DNA from: an uncultured Eubacteriales bacterium
GTDB lineage: Bacteria; Bacillota; Clostridia; Oscillospirales; Oscillospiraceae
DNA length: 64,000 nucleotides
Assembly: GCA_900544765.1 (NCBI GenBank)
Contig: UQWI01000010.1
Coordinates: forward strand, 1 to 64,000
Direction: 5' to 3'
This document shows positions 56,660 through 64,000 of this stretch, piece after piece. Both the position numbers and the translations under genes were made by a program. The notes below the pieces were generated by a model. It ran no database searches. It worked only from the letters and a program-made list of their open reading frames with translations, and had not been told where the DNA came from. Position 1 is the first letter of the stretch. The number at the start of each line of letters is the position of its first letter.

Positions 56660-56833
56660 ATGTACGACTATTACAAGGAGCTCTACCTGCTTTTGTTCAA
56701 CCGCGTGACGGACGCGGTGAGGTATCTCGAGGAGGGGAGCCCCGGCCAGGCCCGCAGGCTTCTCAAGGCGGCGCAGAGGGAGACGGAGAACAAGTATATA
56801 GAGCTTTACGCGTTCGCGGGCATCGAAGATTGA
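56660..56833 (+). CDS. Conserved-looking 57-residue protein of unknown function
   Basis: The sequence starts YDYYKELYLLLFNRVTDAVR and continues as two amphipathic helices with alternating acidic and basic residues. It is likely a helical hairpin, without a membrane segment or cysteines. The ATG is preceded by a long GGAGGGGG ribosome site and the unit has its own promoter and a terminator that overlaps the stop codon. I do not recognise a family. The strong expression signals argue that it is real. Confidence 0.7.
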   Translation: MYDYYKELYLLLFNRVTDAVRYLEEGSPGQARRLLKAAQRETENKYIELYAFAGIED

Positions 56834-56847
56834 TGCCCGCTTTTTTG
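56816..56847 (+). terminator. Terminator overlapping the stop of the small gene
   Basis: GCGGGCATC and GATGCCCGC form a nine-bp stem followed by TTTTTT. The TGA stop lies in the loop and start of the 3' arm. Confidence 0.85.
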
Positions 56848-56859
56848 CGCTCAGCGGCC

Positions 56860-56888
56860 TTGCATACGGCGCGGCGATATGGTAGAAT
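56860..56888 (+). promoter_or_regulatory. pcrA promoter for a leaderless transcript
   Basis: TTGCAT (56860-56865), 17-base spacer, TAGAAT (56883-56888). The pcrA ATG begins at 56897, nine bases after the last -10 base, so the mRNA should begin at or within two bases of the start codon. No ribosome site exists in those bases. Confidence 0.65.
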
Positions 56889-56896
56889 GATTCGCT

Positions 56897-59254
56897 ATGA
56901 ATAAAGACTTTGAAAAGAGATATGCCGCCGCCAGGCGGAAAATAATCGAACATGATTTCCAAAGCCTGAACCCCATGCAGCGCGAGGCTGTGCTGGCCAC
57001 GGAGGGGCCGCTGCTCATCCTCGCCGGGGCGGGAAGCGGAAAGACCACCGTGCTCATCAACCGCGTGGCCAACCTGCTCAAATACGGCAGGGCCTCGGAC
57101 ACCGACGAGGTGCCGGAGAACGCTACGGAGGCGGAGCTTGCCGTGCTGGAGGCCGGACCCTCGCCCGAGGCTGAGGAACTTGCGGCGTATGAGCCCGTGG
57201 AGCCATGGCGAATTATAGCCATTACCTTCACGAACAAGGCCGCCGACGAGCTCAAGGCCCGTCTGGCCGCCAAGCTCGGCCCCAAGGCCGACGACATCTG
57301 GGCCCGCACCTTCCACAGCGCCTGCGTGCGCATACTGCGCCGCGACGCGGACAAGCTCGGCTACCCGCGCGATTTCACCATCTACGACACGTCGGACCGC
57401 AACAGCGTGATGAAGGCCATACTGCGCGACATGGATTTGGACGAGAAGATATACCCGCCGCGCAGCATCCTCGCCATGATAGACGCCGCGAAGGACCAGC
57501 TCATGTCGCCGGAGCGCTACGCCGCCGCCAACGGGCAGAGCCCGGACCCGAGGCAGAGGAAGATATGCGAGATATACACGACCTACGCCTCGAGGCTCTT
57601 CAAGGCCGGGGCCATGGATTTTGAGGACCTCATATACAATACGGTGCTGCTCTTCAAGGAGCACCCTGACGTGCTGGAACACTATCAGCGCCAGTTCAAG
57701 TACGTCCTCATAGACGAGTATCAGGACACAAACCACCTGCAATACCTGCTGGCCAGCCAGCTCGCGGGCGGCTGGGGCAACATCTGCGTTGTGGGCGACG
57801 ACGACCAGAGCATTTACAAGTTCCGCGGCGCTACCATCGAGAACATACTCAGCTTCGAGAAGCAGTATAAGAGCTGCCGCACCATACGCCTCGAGCAGAA
57901 CTACCGCTCCACGGGGCACATACTGGCTGCGGCCAACGCCGTCATCGCCAACAACACGGAGCGCAAGGGCAAGACGCTCTGGACTCAGGCGGAGCCCGGC
58001 GACAAGCTGCACATATATACGGCTATGAACGAGGACGATGAGGCGCAGTACGTCGCGGCGCACATCCTCGCCCACCGCGGCCAGGGCGGAAGCTTCCGTG
58101 ACTGCGCCGTGCTCTACAGGATGAACGCACAGTCCAACCGGCTCGAGTTCGCCTTCAAGCGCAACGGCATACCGTACAGGGTCGTGGGCGGCATGCGCTT
58201 CTTTGACCGCGCGGAGATTAAGGACATGCTCGCCTACCTGAGCGTCATAGTCTCTCCGGCGGACGACCTGCGGATGGCCAGGATAATCAACGTCCCGGGA
58301 CGCGGCATAGGCGAGAGGACCATAGAGAACGCCCGCAGCATTGCCGCGCGCGAGGGACTGAGCCTTAACGACGTCGTCGCCCGCGCAAACCAGTACGAGG
58401 AGCTGCGCCGTGCAGCGCCGAAGCTCATAGAGTTTTCGGACATGCTCTCCGAGCTGCGCGCCCAGGCGCAGAATTTGCCGGTCGACCAGCTCTACGACCT
58501 GGTGCTTGAAAAGACCGGCTACGAGAAGGCCCTGCGCGACAAGGGCGGGGACGAAAACCTCGCCAGGCTCGAGAATATCGCAGAGCTAAAGACGAACATA
58601 ATCGGCTACATGAAGGAGACAGGCGACGAGTCTCTCGCCGGCTTCCTCGACCAGGTCTCGCTCTATACGGACATCGACGGCTACAACGCCGACGACGACT
58701 GCGCCATAATGATGACCATGCACAGCGCCAAGGGTCTGGAGTTCCCGGTCGTGTTCATCGTCGGCATGGAGGAAGGCATCTTCCCCGGCATGAGGAGCAT
58801 CGGAGACCCGAACGAGATGGAGGAGGAGCGCAGGCTCTGCTACGTTGCCATCACGCGCGCCAGGCAGGAGCTGTACATAACCAACGCGCGCCAGCGCATG
58901 ATTTTCGGCCGCACCACCATGAACCTGCCCAGCCGCTTCGTCGACGAAATACCCGAGGAGGACGCCGAGCGCAGCGGACACAGCGCCGAGCAGCAGCGCG
59001 AGTGGAAGCCGCGCAAGCGCCTTGCGCCCGAGCCCAGGGCCCACGCCGTGCAGGCCGTCAAGAGCGAGCCCGCCGCGGCAAAGCCGACCTTCTCTGTGGG
59101 CGACAAGGTGGAGCACATGGCCTTCGGACGCGGCGAGATAACCAAGCTGACGCCCATGGGCGGGGACGCCCTTGTAGAGATAAGCTTTGACGGCGGTACG
59201 GTGAAGCGCCTCATGCTGCGCGCAGCCAGCAGCCACATGAAGAAGGTCGACTGA
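56897..59254 (+). CDS. pcrA: ATP-dependent DNA helicase PcrA/UvrD
   Basis: A 785-residue superfamily 1A helicase. Motif Q (LNPMQREAV, about 16-24), Walker A AGAGSGKTT (about 43-51), ITFTNKAADEL, VLIDEYQDTNHLQY (motif II), GDDDQSIYKFRGA (motif III), QNYRSTGHI (motif IV), TMHSAKGLEFPVVFIVGMEE (motif V) and YVAITRARQ (motif VI) are all in place. The C-terminal tail (about 730-785) has a Tudor-like VGDKVEHMAFGRG domain that in PcrA binds RNA polymerase. It has a charged insertion after motif I (about 65-95). It overlaps the EamA gene by one base (TGATG). Confidence 0.95.
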   Translation: MNKDFEKRYAAARRKIIEHDFQSLNPMQREAVLATEGPLLILAGAGSGKTTVLINRVANLLKYGRASDTDEVPENATEAELAVLEAGPSPEAEELAAYEPVEPWRIIAITFTNKAADELKARLAAKLGPKADDIWARTFHSACVRILRRDADKLGYPRDFTIYDTSDRNSVMKAILRDMDLDEKIYPPRSILAMIDAAKDQLMSPERYAAANGQSPDPRQRKICEIYTTYASRLFKAGAMDFEDLIYNTVLLFKEHPDVLEHYQRQFKYVLIDEYQDTNHLQYLLASQLAGGWGNICVVGDDDQSIYKFRGATIENILSFEKQYKSCRTIRLEQNYRSTGHILAAANAVIANNTERKGKTLWTQAEPGDKLHIYTAMNEDDEAQYVAAHILAHRGQGGSFRDCAVLYRMNAQSNRLEFAFKRNGIPYRVVGGMRFFDRAEIKDMLAYLSVIVSPADDLRMARIINVPGRGIGERTIENARSIAAREGLSLNDVVARANQYEELRRAAPKLIEFSDMLSELRAQAQNLPVDQLYDLVLEKTGYEKALRDKGGDENLARLENIAELKTNIIGYMKETGDESLAGFLDQVSLYTDIDGYNADDDCAIMMTMHSAKGLEFPVVFIVGMEEGIFPGMRSIGDPNEMEEERRLCYVAITRARQELYITNARQRMIFGRTTMNLPSRFVDEIPEEDAERSGHSAEQQREWKPRKRLAPEPRAHAVQAVKSEPAAAKPTFSVGDKVEHMAFGRGEITKLTPMGGDALVEISFDGGTVKRLMLRAASSHMKKVD

Positions 59255-60144
59255 TGTCCGAGCGCAAATACGGCCACATAGGCCGCCTCGCCCTGATAGG
59301 AGCCACGCTGCTCTGGGGCAGCAGCTTTGTCGTGCTCAAGACCACGCTCGACAGCGTACCCACCCTCTGGATACTCGCAATCCGCTTCACAGGCGCGGCG
59401 ATACTGATGGGCCTGCCGAGCATAAAGCAGCTGGCGAAGATTGATAAGCGCTGCCTGGCTTCCGGCGCGCTCATGGGCCTGGCGCTCTACGCGGCCTACA
59501 CACTGCAGACCTTCGGCCTGGTCTATACCACGCCGGGAAAGAACGCGTTCCTGACCGCCACCTACTGTGTGCTGACCCCTTTCCTGTGGTGGGCCTTCAC
59601 GCGTAAGCGCCCGGACCTCTACAACATCCTCGCCGCGCTGGTGTGCATCACCGGGATGGCCCTGGTTTCGCTCAACGGCGACCTCTCCATCGGCCTGGGC
59701 GAGGGCCTGACAATGTGCTGCGGCTTCTTCTACGCGCTGCACATCATCTTTACCTCCAAGGGCGTGGCCCGGTACGGCGTCGGCGAGCTCACTACGATAC
59801 AGTTTGCCACGGCTGCCCTGCTGTGCTGGATAAGCGCGCCCATATCTGCGCCGTTTCCCGACAGCGTGCCGTCAAGCGCCTGGCTGAGCATAGCTTACAT
59901 GTGCGTGCTCTGCACCTTTGCTTGCTACTACCTCCAGACGATAGGCCAGAAGTACACCTCGCCGCAGACCTCGTCCATACTGCTCACGCTTGAGAGCGTG
60001 TTCGGTACGCTCATCTCCGTGGCCTTTTACGGAGAGCAGCTCACGCTGCGCGAGCTTGCGGGCTTCGCGCTCATATTCATAGCCGTCATAATAAGCGAGA
60101 CCAAGCTCCAGTTCCTGAAAAGGCCGGAACGGAGCTCAACCTGA
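59254..60144 (+). CDS. EamA/DMT family transporter
   Basis: A 296-residue membrane protein with ten hydrophobic helices in two EamA repeats: first repeat LALIGATLLWGSSFVVLKTT (about 13-32), second repeat starting near residue 155. The pattern is that of drug/metabolite or amino-acid exporters, and the substrate is unknown. The ATG overlaps the pcrA stop, so translation is coupled; the link with the helicase is probably only positional. A strong terminator follows. Confidence 0.85.
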   Translation: MSERKYGHIGRLALIGATLLWGSSFVVLKTTLDSVPTLWILAIRFTGAAILMGLPSIKQLAKIDKRCLASGALMGLALYAAYTLQTFGLVYTTPGKNAFLTATYCVLTPFLWWAFTRKRPDLYNILAALVCITGMALVSLNGDLSIGLGEGLTMCCGFFYALHIIFTSKGVARYGVGELTTIQFATAALLCWISAPISAPFPDSVPSSAWLSIAYMCVLCTFACYYLQTIGQKYTSPQTSSILLTLESVFGTLISVAFYGEQLTLRELAGFALIFIAVIISETKLQFLKRPERSST

Positions 60145-60147
60145 AGC

Positions 60148-60179
60148 AAAGCAGCCTTCCATGAGGAAGGCTGCTTTTT
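60148..60179 (+). terminator. Terminator of the pcrA operon
   Basis: A perfect 13-bp stem (AAAGCAGCCTTCC and complement) around ATGA, then TTTTT. Confidence 0.92.
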
Positions 60180-60194
60180 CGCGCGCGCTTTTTC

Positions 60195-60223
60195 TTGACA
60201 AGCCGTCGCGCCGCCTGTAAACT
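60195..60223 (+). promoter_or_regulatory. Promoter of the tandem paralog genes
   Basis: TTGACA (60195-60200), 17-base spacer, TAAACT (60218-60223). Confidence 0.7.
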
Positions 60224-60258
60224 GAAATTGGTAATACAGTGTTTGGGAGGTGTGCGCC

Positions 60259-61284
60259 GTGAAGGAGAGGGCGCCTGGGAAGGCCATAAAATATGTAGTC
60301 GTCTGCCTGCTGGGCATGGTGCTCGTCACGGCGCTTCTGTATGTCATACATGTCTCCACGCTCAGGCGTGACTTTGAGAGCGCGCTCAGCCTGCCAGAGG
60401 ACGCGGAGTACACTGTGACCGTCGGCAGCGTCCTGGGACGGGATGAATTCAGCGTCACAGGCGGGCTGGCAAACAGGATAATCAGCGAGCTGGACAACCT
60501 CAGCTGCGCCGGGCGCGTGGGCCGCGAGGCGTGGCAGCCGAAGGAGGGCGACTACGACCTCTTCATCACCTCGGAGGAGACGGGGCTCACGACCATCACG
60601 CTCTTCTCGGGAGGGGAGAGAGGCGAGTTGGTGTGCCCGAACGGCAACATAGAGCTGGGCGGCACCGAGGGGCTGTACCAGCTCGTGGAAAACGCGCTGA
60701 ATGCGGGCGGATTATACCCGGAGGGCAGCGCGATGCTTTGGCCGCGCTTCACCGCCGCAGAGTTTTCCCAGGCAATAGTCACGGCAGACAAGGTGTACTC
60801 GCAGCCGGGATTCGGCTCTGCGCCCTACCCGTATTGCTCGCTGGAGGGGCAATACTGCCTCGTGCTCGCTCAGTGCATCGCCGGGACGGAAAACCAGTGG
60901 AGCTCCGGCAGCTGGAATGAATTCATGGATGACGGCTGGGTCTTGATAGCCTTTTTCTCGCCTGAAATGCCCGCGAACCTCGGCTGGGTGCCGCTCGAGT
61001 GCTGCACAGAGTACACCGAGGAGACAAAATCGCAGATGCGCGGCGCGTTTTCGGCCAGAGAGGGCGCCAAGATCTATGACGCCGACGGCAATGCATCCGG
61101 ACGGACGGCCAGGGAGAACGATATATATTATATTGTGGACGGCGTCCCGGACGAGAACGGGATCATCTCGCTCGGCTGGGTTGGCACAGGCATGACGGTG
61201 AAGCTCAGAGCCGGCGACCTCATATATCCCGAGGTGGGGCTGGACTACTTCGACGGCGTGCTTCCGCCGGGCGAGGCGGAATGA
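60259..61284 (+). CDS. Membrane-anchored protein with SH3-like C-terminal region, paralog 1
   Basis: A 341-residue protein with an N-terminal anchor (YVVVCLLGMVLVTALLYVIH, about 12-31) and an exported remainder. Residues about 40-170 are shared in pattern with the next gene: LSLPEDAEYTVTV, LSCAGRVGREAW, TTITLFSGGE. Four cysteines in the middle (YCSLEGQYC, LAQC, LECC) may pair in disulfides. Residues about 250-320 (AREGAKIYDADGNAS then GVPDENGIISLGWVGTG) look like a bacterial SH3 repeat. GTG 60259 follows GGGAGGT by seven bases. The function is unknown; extracytoplasmic binding is inferred from the anchor and fold. Confidence 0.65.
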   Translation: MKERAPGKAIKYVVVCLLGMVLVTALLYVIHVSTLRRDFESALSLPEDAEYTVTVGSVLGRDEFSVTGGLANRIISELDNLSCAGRVGREAWQPKEGDYDLFITSEETGLTTITLFSGGERGELVCPNGNIELGGTEGLYQLVENALNAGGLYPEGSAMLWPRFTAAEFSQAIVTADKVYSQPGFGSAPYPYCSLEGQYCLVLAQCIAGTENQWSSGSWNEFMDDGWVLIAFFSPEMPANLGWVPLECCTEYTEETKSQMRGAFSAREGAKIYDADGNASGRTARENDIYYIVDGVPDENGIISLGWVGTGMTVKLRAGDLIYPEVGLDYFDGVLPPGEAE

Positions 61285-61360
61285 GGGCAGCGGCCGCACA
61301 GCGGCTTCCCGCTTGGTGGATGCGGCGGGAGAAGGCATAATGACGGAAAAAGGAGACGGA

Positions 61361-62203
61361 ATGAAAAAGCTGATAAAATCCGAACTCTTCAAGGCGCTGC
61401 TCGGCCTGATTGGCCTGGCGCTGATAATCGCCGCGATACTCGGCGTGCGGCGAGCGGTCTATTACATGACCTTCCGCTCCGAGCTTGATTTGCCGGAGGG
61501 CACGGAGTACACGGTGAATATTATCGGTCCGTCCGACGGCATGATAAGCCTGTCGGGCGAGGATGCGCTGGATATAATCGGCGCCGCGCGTGAGCTGAGC
61601 TTCGCGGGGCCGATAAACAGGGACATATACCAGGGCTCAGTTAACGATTACTACGTGACCATATCCGGGCAGTCGGGCTATGCCAGAATCACGCTCTTTG
61701 AACTTGACAACCCGGTGCTGTGGACACCTGAGCGCGACGTAAAGCTCGGCAACACCGGGCCGCTGCTCGACGCGGTGGAGGCTGCGTACTCTTATGCGAC
61801 GGACATAGAGCTGCCCGCTGAGCCGTACTCCGAGCTCTCCGCTGAGTGCGAGTGGTTCACGCTGCGCGACGCTTCCGCCTCTATGCTGGAGGGGCGGGAC
61901 TACAGCGCGTTCCGGCTCGGCGACGGGGCTAAGCTGCTCATTGAGCCGAAAACGGAGCTCTCGAGCTTCACGGTCAACCGGCTCGAGTACACGGACGCAG
62001 GCTGCGCCGAGGGAGAACAGCTATTCAGAGTCAGCTTAACGCCGCAAGAGCCGCTGCTGCTCGAGCTGCCCTTCGACGGCGCTGCGAGCGGGTACAGCCT
62101 CAAGTTCTTCGGCGGTGATACGGTATACACCTACGCGCTCACGATGGGCGGACTTGGCCCGGACGAGGCCTGCCCGTACAATTTGGAAGAGTACGAGAGA
62201 TAA
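61361..62203 (+). CDS. Membrane-anchored protein of unknown function, paralog 2
   Basis: A 280-residue protein with an N-terminal anchor (LLGLIGLALIIAAILGV, about 11-27) and an exported part. Its first about 130 extracytoplasmic residues follow the pattern of paralog 1: LDLPEGTEYTVNI, LSFAGPINRDIYQ and ARITLFELDN, with LGNTGPLLDAVE matching its LGGTEGLYQLVE. The C-terminal halves are unrelated: this one has no SH3-like part and no cysteine pairs like those of paralog 1. ATG 61361 is preceded by AAAGGAG. It is probably co-transcribed with paralog 1. Confidence 0.65.
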   Translation: MKKLIKSELFKALLGLIGLALIIAAILGVRRAVYYMTFRSELDLPEGTEYTVNIIGPSDGMISLSGEDALDIIGAARELSFAGPINRDIYQGSVNDYYVTISGQSGYARITLFELDNPVLWTPERDVKLGNTGPLLDAVEAAYSYATDIELPAEPYSELSAECEWFTLRDASASMLEGRDYSAFRLGDGAKLLIEPKTELSSFTVNRLEYTDAGCAEGEQLFRVSLTPQEPLLLELPFDGAASGYSLKFFGGDTVYTYALTMGGLGPDEACPYNLEEYER

Positions 62204-62205
62204 AG

Positions 62206-62236
62206 AAAGCGCCGCACACAAAGTGCGGCGCTTTTG
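62206..62236. terminator. Bidirectional terminator between paralog 2 and ackA
   Basis: A perfect 12-bp stem (AAAGCGCCGCAC and complement) around ACAAA, between convergent genes. Confidence 0.88.
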
Positions 62237-62247
62237 CTTTGCTTATC

Positions 62248-63453
62248 TTACAGAGCGGAGACGATGTCGCGGGTGTCGCGGGCGATGACGAGCTCCTCGT
62301 TGGTGGGGATGACCCACAGCTGGACCTTGCTGTCCGGCTTGGAGATAAGGCGGTCGTCGCCGCGCTTGGAGTTGGCCTCCTCGTCGAGCTCTGCGCCGAG
62401 GTAGCCGAGGTAGGAGCAGATGCCGGCGCGGGTGGTGGGGGCGTTCTCGCCGACGCCCGCAGTGAAGATGACGGCGTCGACGCCGTTCATCGCGGCGACG
62501 TAGCTGCCGACGACCTTGGCGACGGAGTAGTCGAACATGTCGAGGGCGAGCTTGGCGCGCTCGTTGCCCTCTTCGGCGGCGGCCTCAAGGTCGCGGAAGT
62601 CGCTGCTGACGCCGGAGATGCCCAGGACACCGGACTTCTTGTTGAGAACGTTCAGCATGCTGTCTATGTCCATGTTGTACTTGTTCATGATGAACTGCAT
62701 CGCGCCCGGGTCGACGTCGCCGACGCGGGTGCCCATGGGCAGGCCGACCAGCGGGGTGAAGCCCATGGAGGTGTCGACGCTCTTGCCGTTCATAATGGCG
62801 CAGATGGAGGAGCCGTTGCCCATGTGGCAGCTGATGAGCTTGAGCTCTTCGATGGGCTTGCCCATCAGCTCGGCGCAGCGCTTGGAGACGTAGCGGTGGG
62901 AGGTGCCATGGAAGCCGTAGCGGCGCACTCCGTCGTTTGTGTAGTAGTCGTAGGGCAGGGCGTACATGTAGGCCTTGGCGGGCATGGTCTGGTGGAAGGC
63001 GGTGTCGAAAACGCCGACCTGCGGCACGTCCTTGCCCATGACCTCGACGCAGGCGTTGATGCCGGTGATGTTGGCGGGGTTGTGCAGGGGCGCGAAGGGG
63101 GTGCACTCCTCGAGGGCCTTCATGACCTCGTCGGTGATGAGCACGCTGCTGGCGAACTTCTCGCCGCCGTGGACGACGCGGTGGCCGACGGCGTCAATCT
63201 CCTTCATGGAGCCGACAACGCCGTACTCGACGCTGGTGAGCTTGTCGATGACGGCGGCGATGGCCTCGGCGTGGCTGGGCAGGGGGATGTCCTCGTTGAA
63301 CACCGGCTTGCCGCCGACCAGCGGGGTGTGCTTGAGGTGGCCGTCGATGCCGATGCGCTCACACAGGCCCTTGGCGAGAAGCTGCTCGTTCTCCATATCA
63401 ATGAGCTGATACTTCAGGGACGAGCTGCCGGCGTTGATAACAAGTACTTTCAT
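62248..63453 (-). CDS. ackA: Acetate kinase
   Basis: A 401-residue ASKHA-fold kinase: [19 protein letters not shown] at the start, [14 protein letters not shown] (about 89-102) with the active-site residues, [19 protein letters not shown] (about 148-166), [12 protein letters not shown] (about 178-189) and [12 protein letters not shown] (about 207-218). It makes ATP from acetyl phosphate and ADP. No pta is adjacent inside the window. It is divergent from tmcAL. Confidence 0.97.
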   Translation of the reverse strand: MKVLVINAGSSSLKYQLIDMENEQLLAKGLCERIGIDGHLKHTPLVGGKPVFNEDIPLPSHAEAIAAVIDKLTSVEYGVVGSMKEIDAVGHRVVHGGEKFASSVLITDEVMKALEECTPFAPLHNPANITGINACVEVMGKDVPQVGVFDTAFHQTMPAKAYMYALPYDYYTNDGVRRYGFHGTSHRYVSKRCAELMGKPIEELKLISCHMGNGSSICAIMNGKSVDTSMGFTPLVGLPMGTRVGDVDPGAMQFIMNKYNMDIDSMLNVLNKKSGVLGISGVSSDFRDLEAAAEEGNERAKLALDMFDYSVAKVVGSYVAAMNGVDAVIFTAGVGENAPTTRAGICSYLGYLGAELDEEANSKRGDDRLISKPDSKVQLWVIPTNEELVIARDTRDIVSAL

Positions 63454-63474
63454 TTGTCTTACCTCTCTTTGCTA

Positions 63475-63503
63475 TTGTCAAATTGGCTTAGGGATAGTAA
63501 TAT
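63475..63503 (+). promoter_or_regulatory. tmcAL promoter
   Basis: TTGTCA (63475-63480), 17-base spacer, TAATAT (63498-63503). Confidence 0.6.
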
Positions 63504-63568
63504 TTACACATACATTCTTATTTTATCTCTACACGGAGAAAAACGCAAGAGCTTTCTGGAGGTACAGT

Positions 63569-64000
63569 ATGTCGACAGCCGGTATCGTCGCCGAGTACAA
63601 CCCCTTTCACAACGGCCACGAGGCCCACATAGAGGCCACAAGGGCCGCGCTGGGGCCGGATACGGGCATAATCTGCTGCATGTCGGGCGACTTTGTCCAG
63701 CGCGGCGAGCCCGCCCAGTGGTCGAAATTCGCTCGCGCCGAGGCCGCCGTGCGCTGCGGCGTGGACCTGGTGTTCGAGCTGCCCGTGCAGTGGGCGCTCT
63801 CGAGCGCCGAGGGCTTTGCACGCGGAGCCGTGGGCCTGCTCGACAGCCTGGGCGTCGTGGACTACCTCTCCTTCGGCAGCGAGTGCGGCAGCGTGGAGCC
63901 TCTTGAACGCATCGCCGAGGCCCTGCTGAGCCCGAGCATCGACGCCGAGATACGCGCCGAGGCGCAGACGGGCGAGAGCTACGCCGTTGTGCGCGAGCGG
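63569..64000 (+). CDS. tmcAL: tRNA(Met) cytidine acetate ligase TmcAL (YlbM), N-terminal part
   Basis: The first 144 codons are present; the gene runs off the window. The N-terminal nucleotidyltransferase fold begins STAGIVAEYNPFHNGHEAHI with the NPFHNGH nucleotide motif; MSGDFVQRGEPAQWSKFARA (about 38-57) is the family signature. TmcAL ligates acetate to the wobble cytidine of elongator tRNA-Met (ac4C34) using ATP in Firmicutes. The ATG follows TGGAGGTACAGT. It is divergent from acetate kinase. Confidence 0.92.
   Translation, partial: MSTAGIVAEYNPFHNGHEAHIEATRAALGPDTGIICCMSGDFVQRGEPAQWSKFARAEAAVRCGVDLVFELPVQWALSSAEGFARGAVGLLDSLGVVDYLSFGSECGSVEPLERIAEALLSPSIDAEIRAEAQTGESYAVVRER

Noticed and set aside
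62239..63906. A 555-codon plus-strand frame across ackA and the start of tmcAL
   Set aside because: It is antisense to acetate kinase, then runs out of frame through tmcAL; both real genes show their family motifs.

Overview
The window looks like a chromosome segment of a G+C-rich, probably gut-dwelling, spore-forming Clostridia member near the Oscillospirales/Oscillospiraceae. The reasons are Firmicutes-type operon orders (rimP-nusA-ylxR-ylxQ-infB-rbfA-nrnA-truB-ribF), sporulation-associated yaaL-bofA, an SLH-domain cell-surface protein, many stem-loop terminators with T-tracts, strong GGAGG ribosome sites, and frequent AUA isoleucine codons even in rpoB. The species assignment is inference; no rRNA gene is present.

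Layout. (1) 1-3.8 kb: the edge of an integrative conjugative element, all on the minus strand: parB, a DUF4406-like gene, ardA, a DUF3801/PcfB-like gene and the start of a VirD4-type coupling protein, with three copies of a 17-bp near-palindrome that may be the ParB site. (2) 3.8-4.4 kb: a broken gene end, palindromes and tRNA-Leu(GAG). (3) 4.5-13.6 kb: a membrane glycosyltransferase and, divergently, rpoB-rpoC with their own promoter and no ribosomal-protein genes in front. (4) 14.1-22.4 kb: the long translation/RNA operon rimP to ribF behind an attenuator-like leader, with an unusual DUF3784 membrane gene and four hairpins inserted after infB. (5) 22.5-29.1 kb: an Old Yellow Enzyme-type flavoenzyme with a divergent Crp/Fnr regulator, two small surface/membrane proteins, and murF/ddl for peptidoglycan. 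(6) 29.2-33.7 kb: a DEDDh exonuclease, the Trk potassium system, bofA and yaaL. (7) 33.76-34.02 kb: a free-standing structured RNA of about 260 nt. (8) 34.1-42.2 kb: a type II topoisomerase pair with a small zinc-ribbon protein between the subunits, a YitT transporter-like protein, a LUD protein, a transglutaminase-like lipoprotein and an Xre regulator.

(9) 42.3-47.1 kb: a serine-recombinase remnant, then the most interesting locus: a SorC-family regulator followed by DhaL-like and DhaK-like kinase subunits, an LsrF-type thiolase/aldolase and a VOC-fold small protein. This parallels the phosphorylate-isomerise-cleave logic of the enterobacterial autoinducer-2 (Lsr) pathway, but with non-homologous regulator, kinase and possible isomerase. 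Repeated TTAC/GTAAC motifs at both promoters are candidate operators.

(10) 47.2-52.2 kb: MerR regulator, glutamate dehydrogenase, then a junction where two genes have both lost their 5' halves, leading into a lower-G+C segment with a GPH-type symporter and a GntR regulator. (11) 52.3-64 kb: a COG2509 flavoprotein, tRNA-Gly(GCC), a secreted phosphodiester-glycosidase/SLH protein, PcrA helicase (apparently from a leaderless mRNA), an EamA transporter, two tandem membrane-anchored paralogs of unknown function, acetate kinase, and the start of tmcAL.

All calls come from reading the sequence and remembered family features; no database search was run. Promoters were assigned from -35/-10 matches and spacing, terminators from stem plus T-tract.
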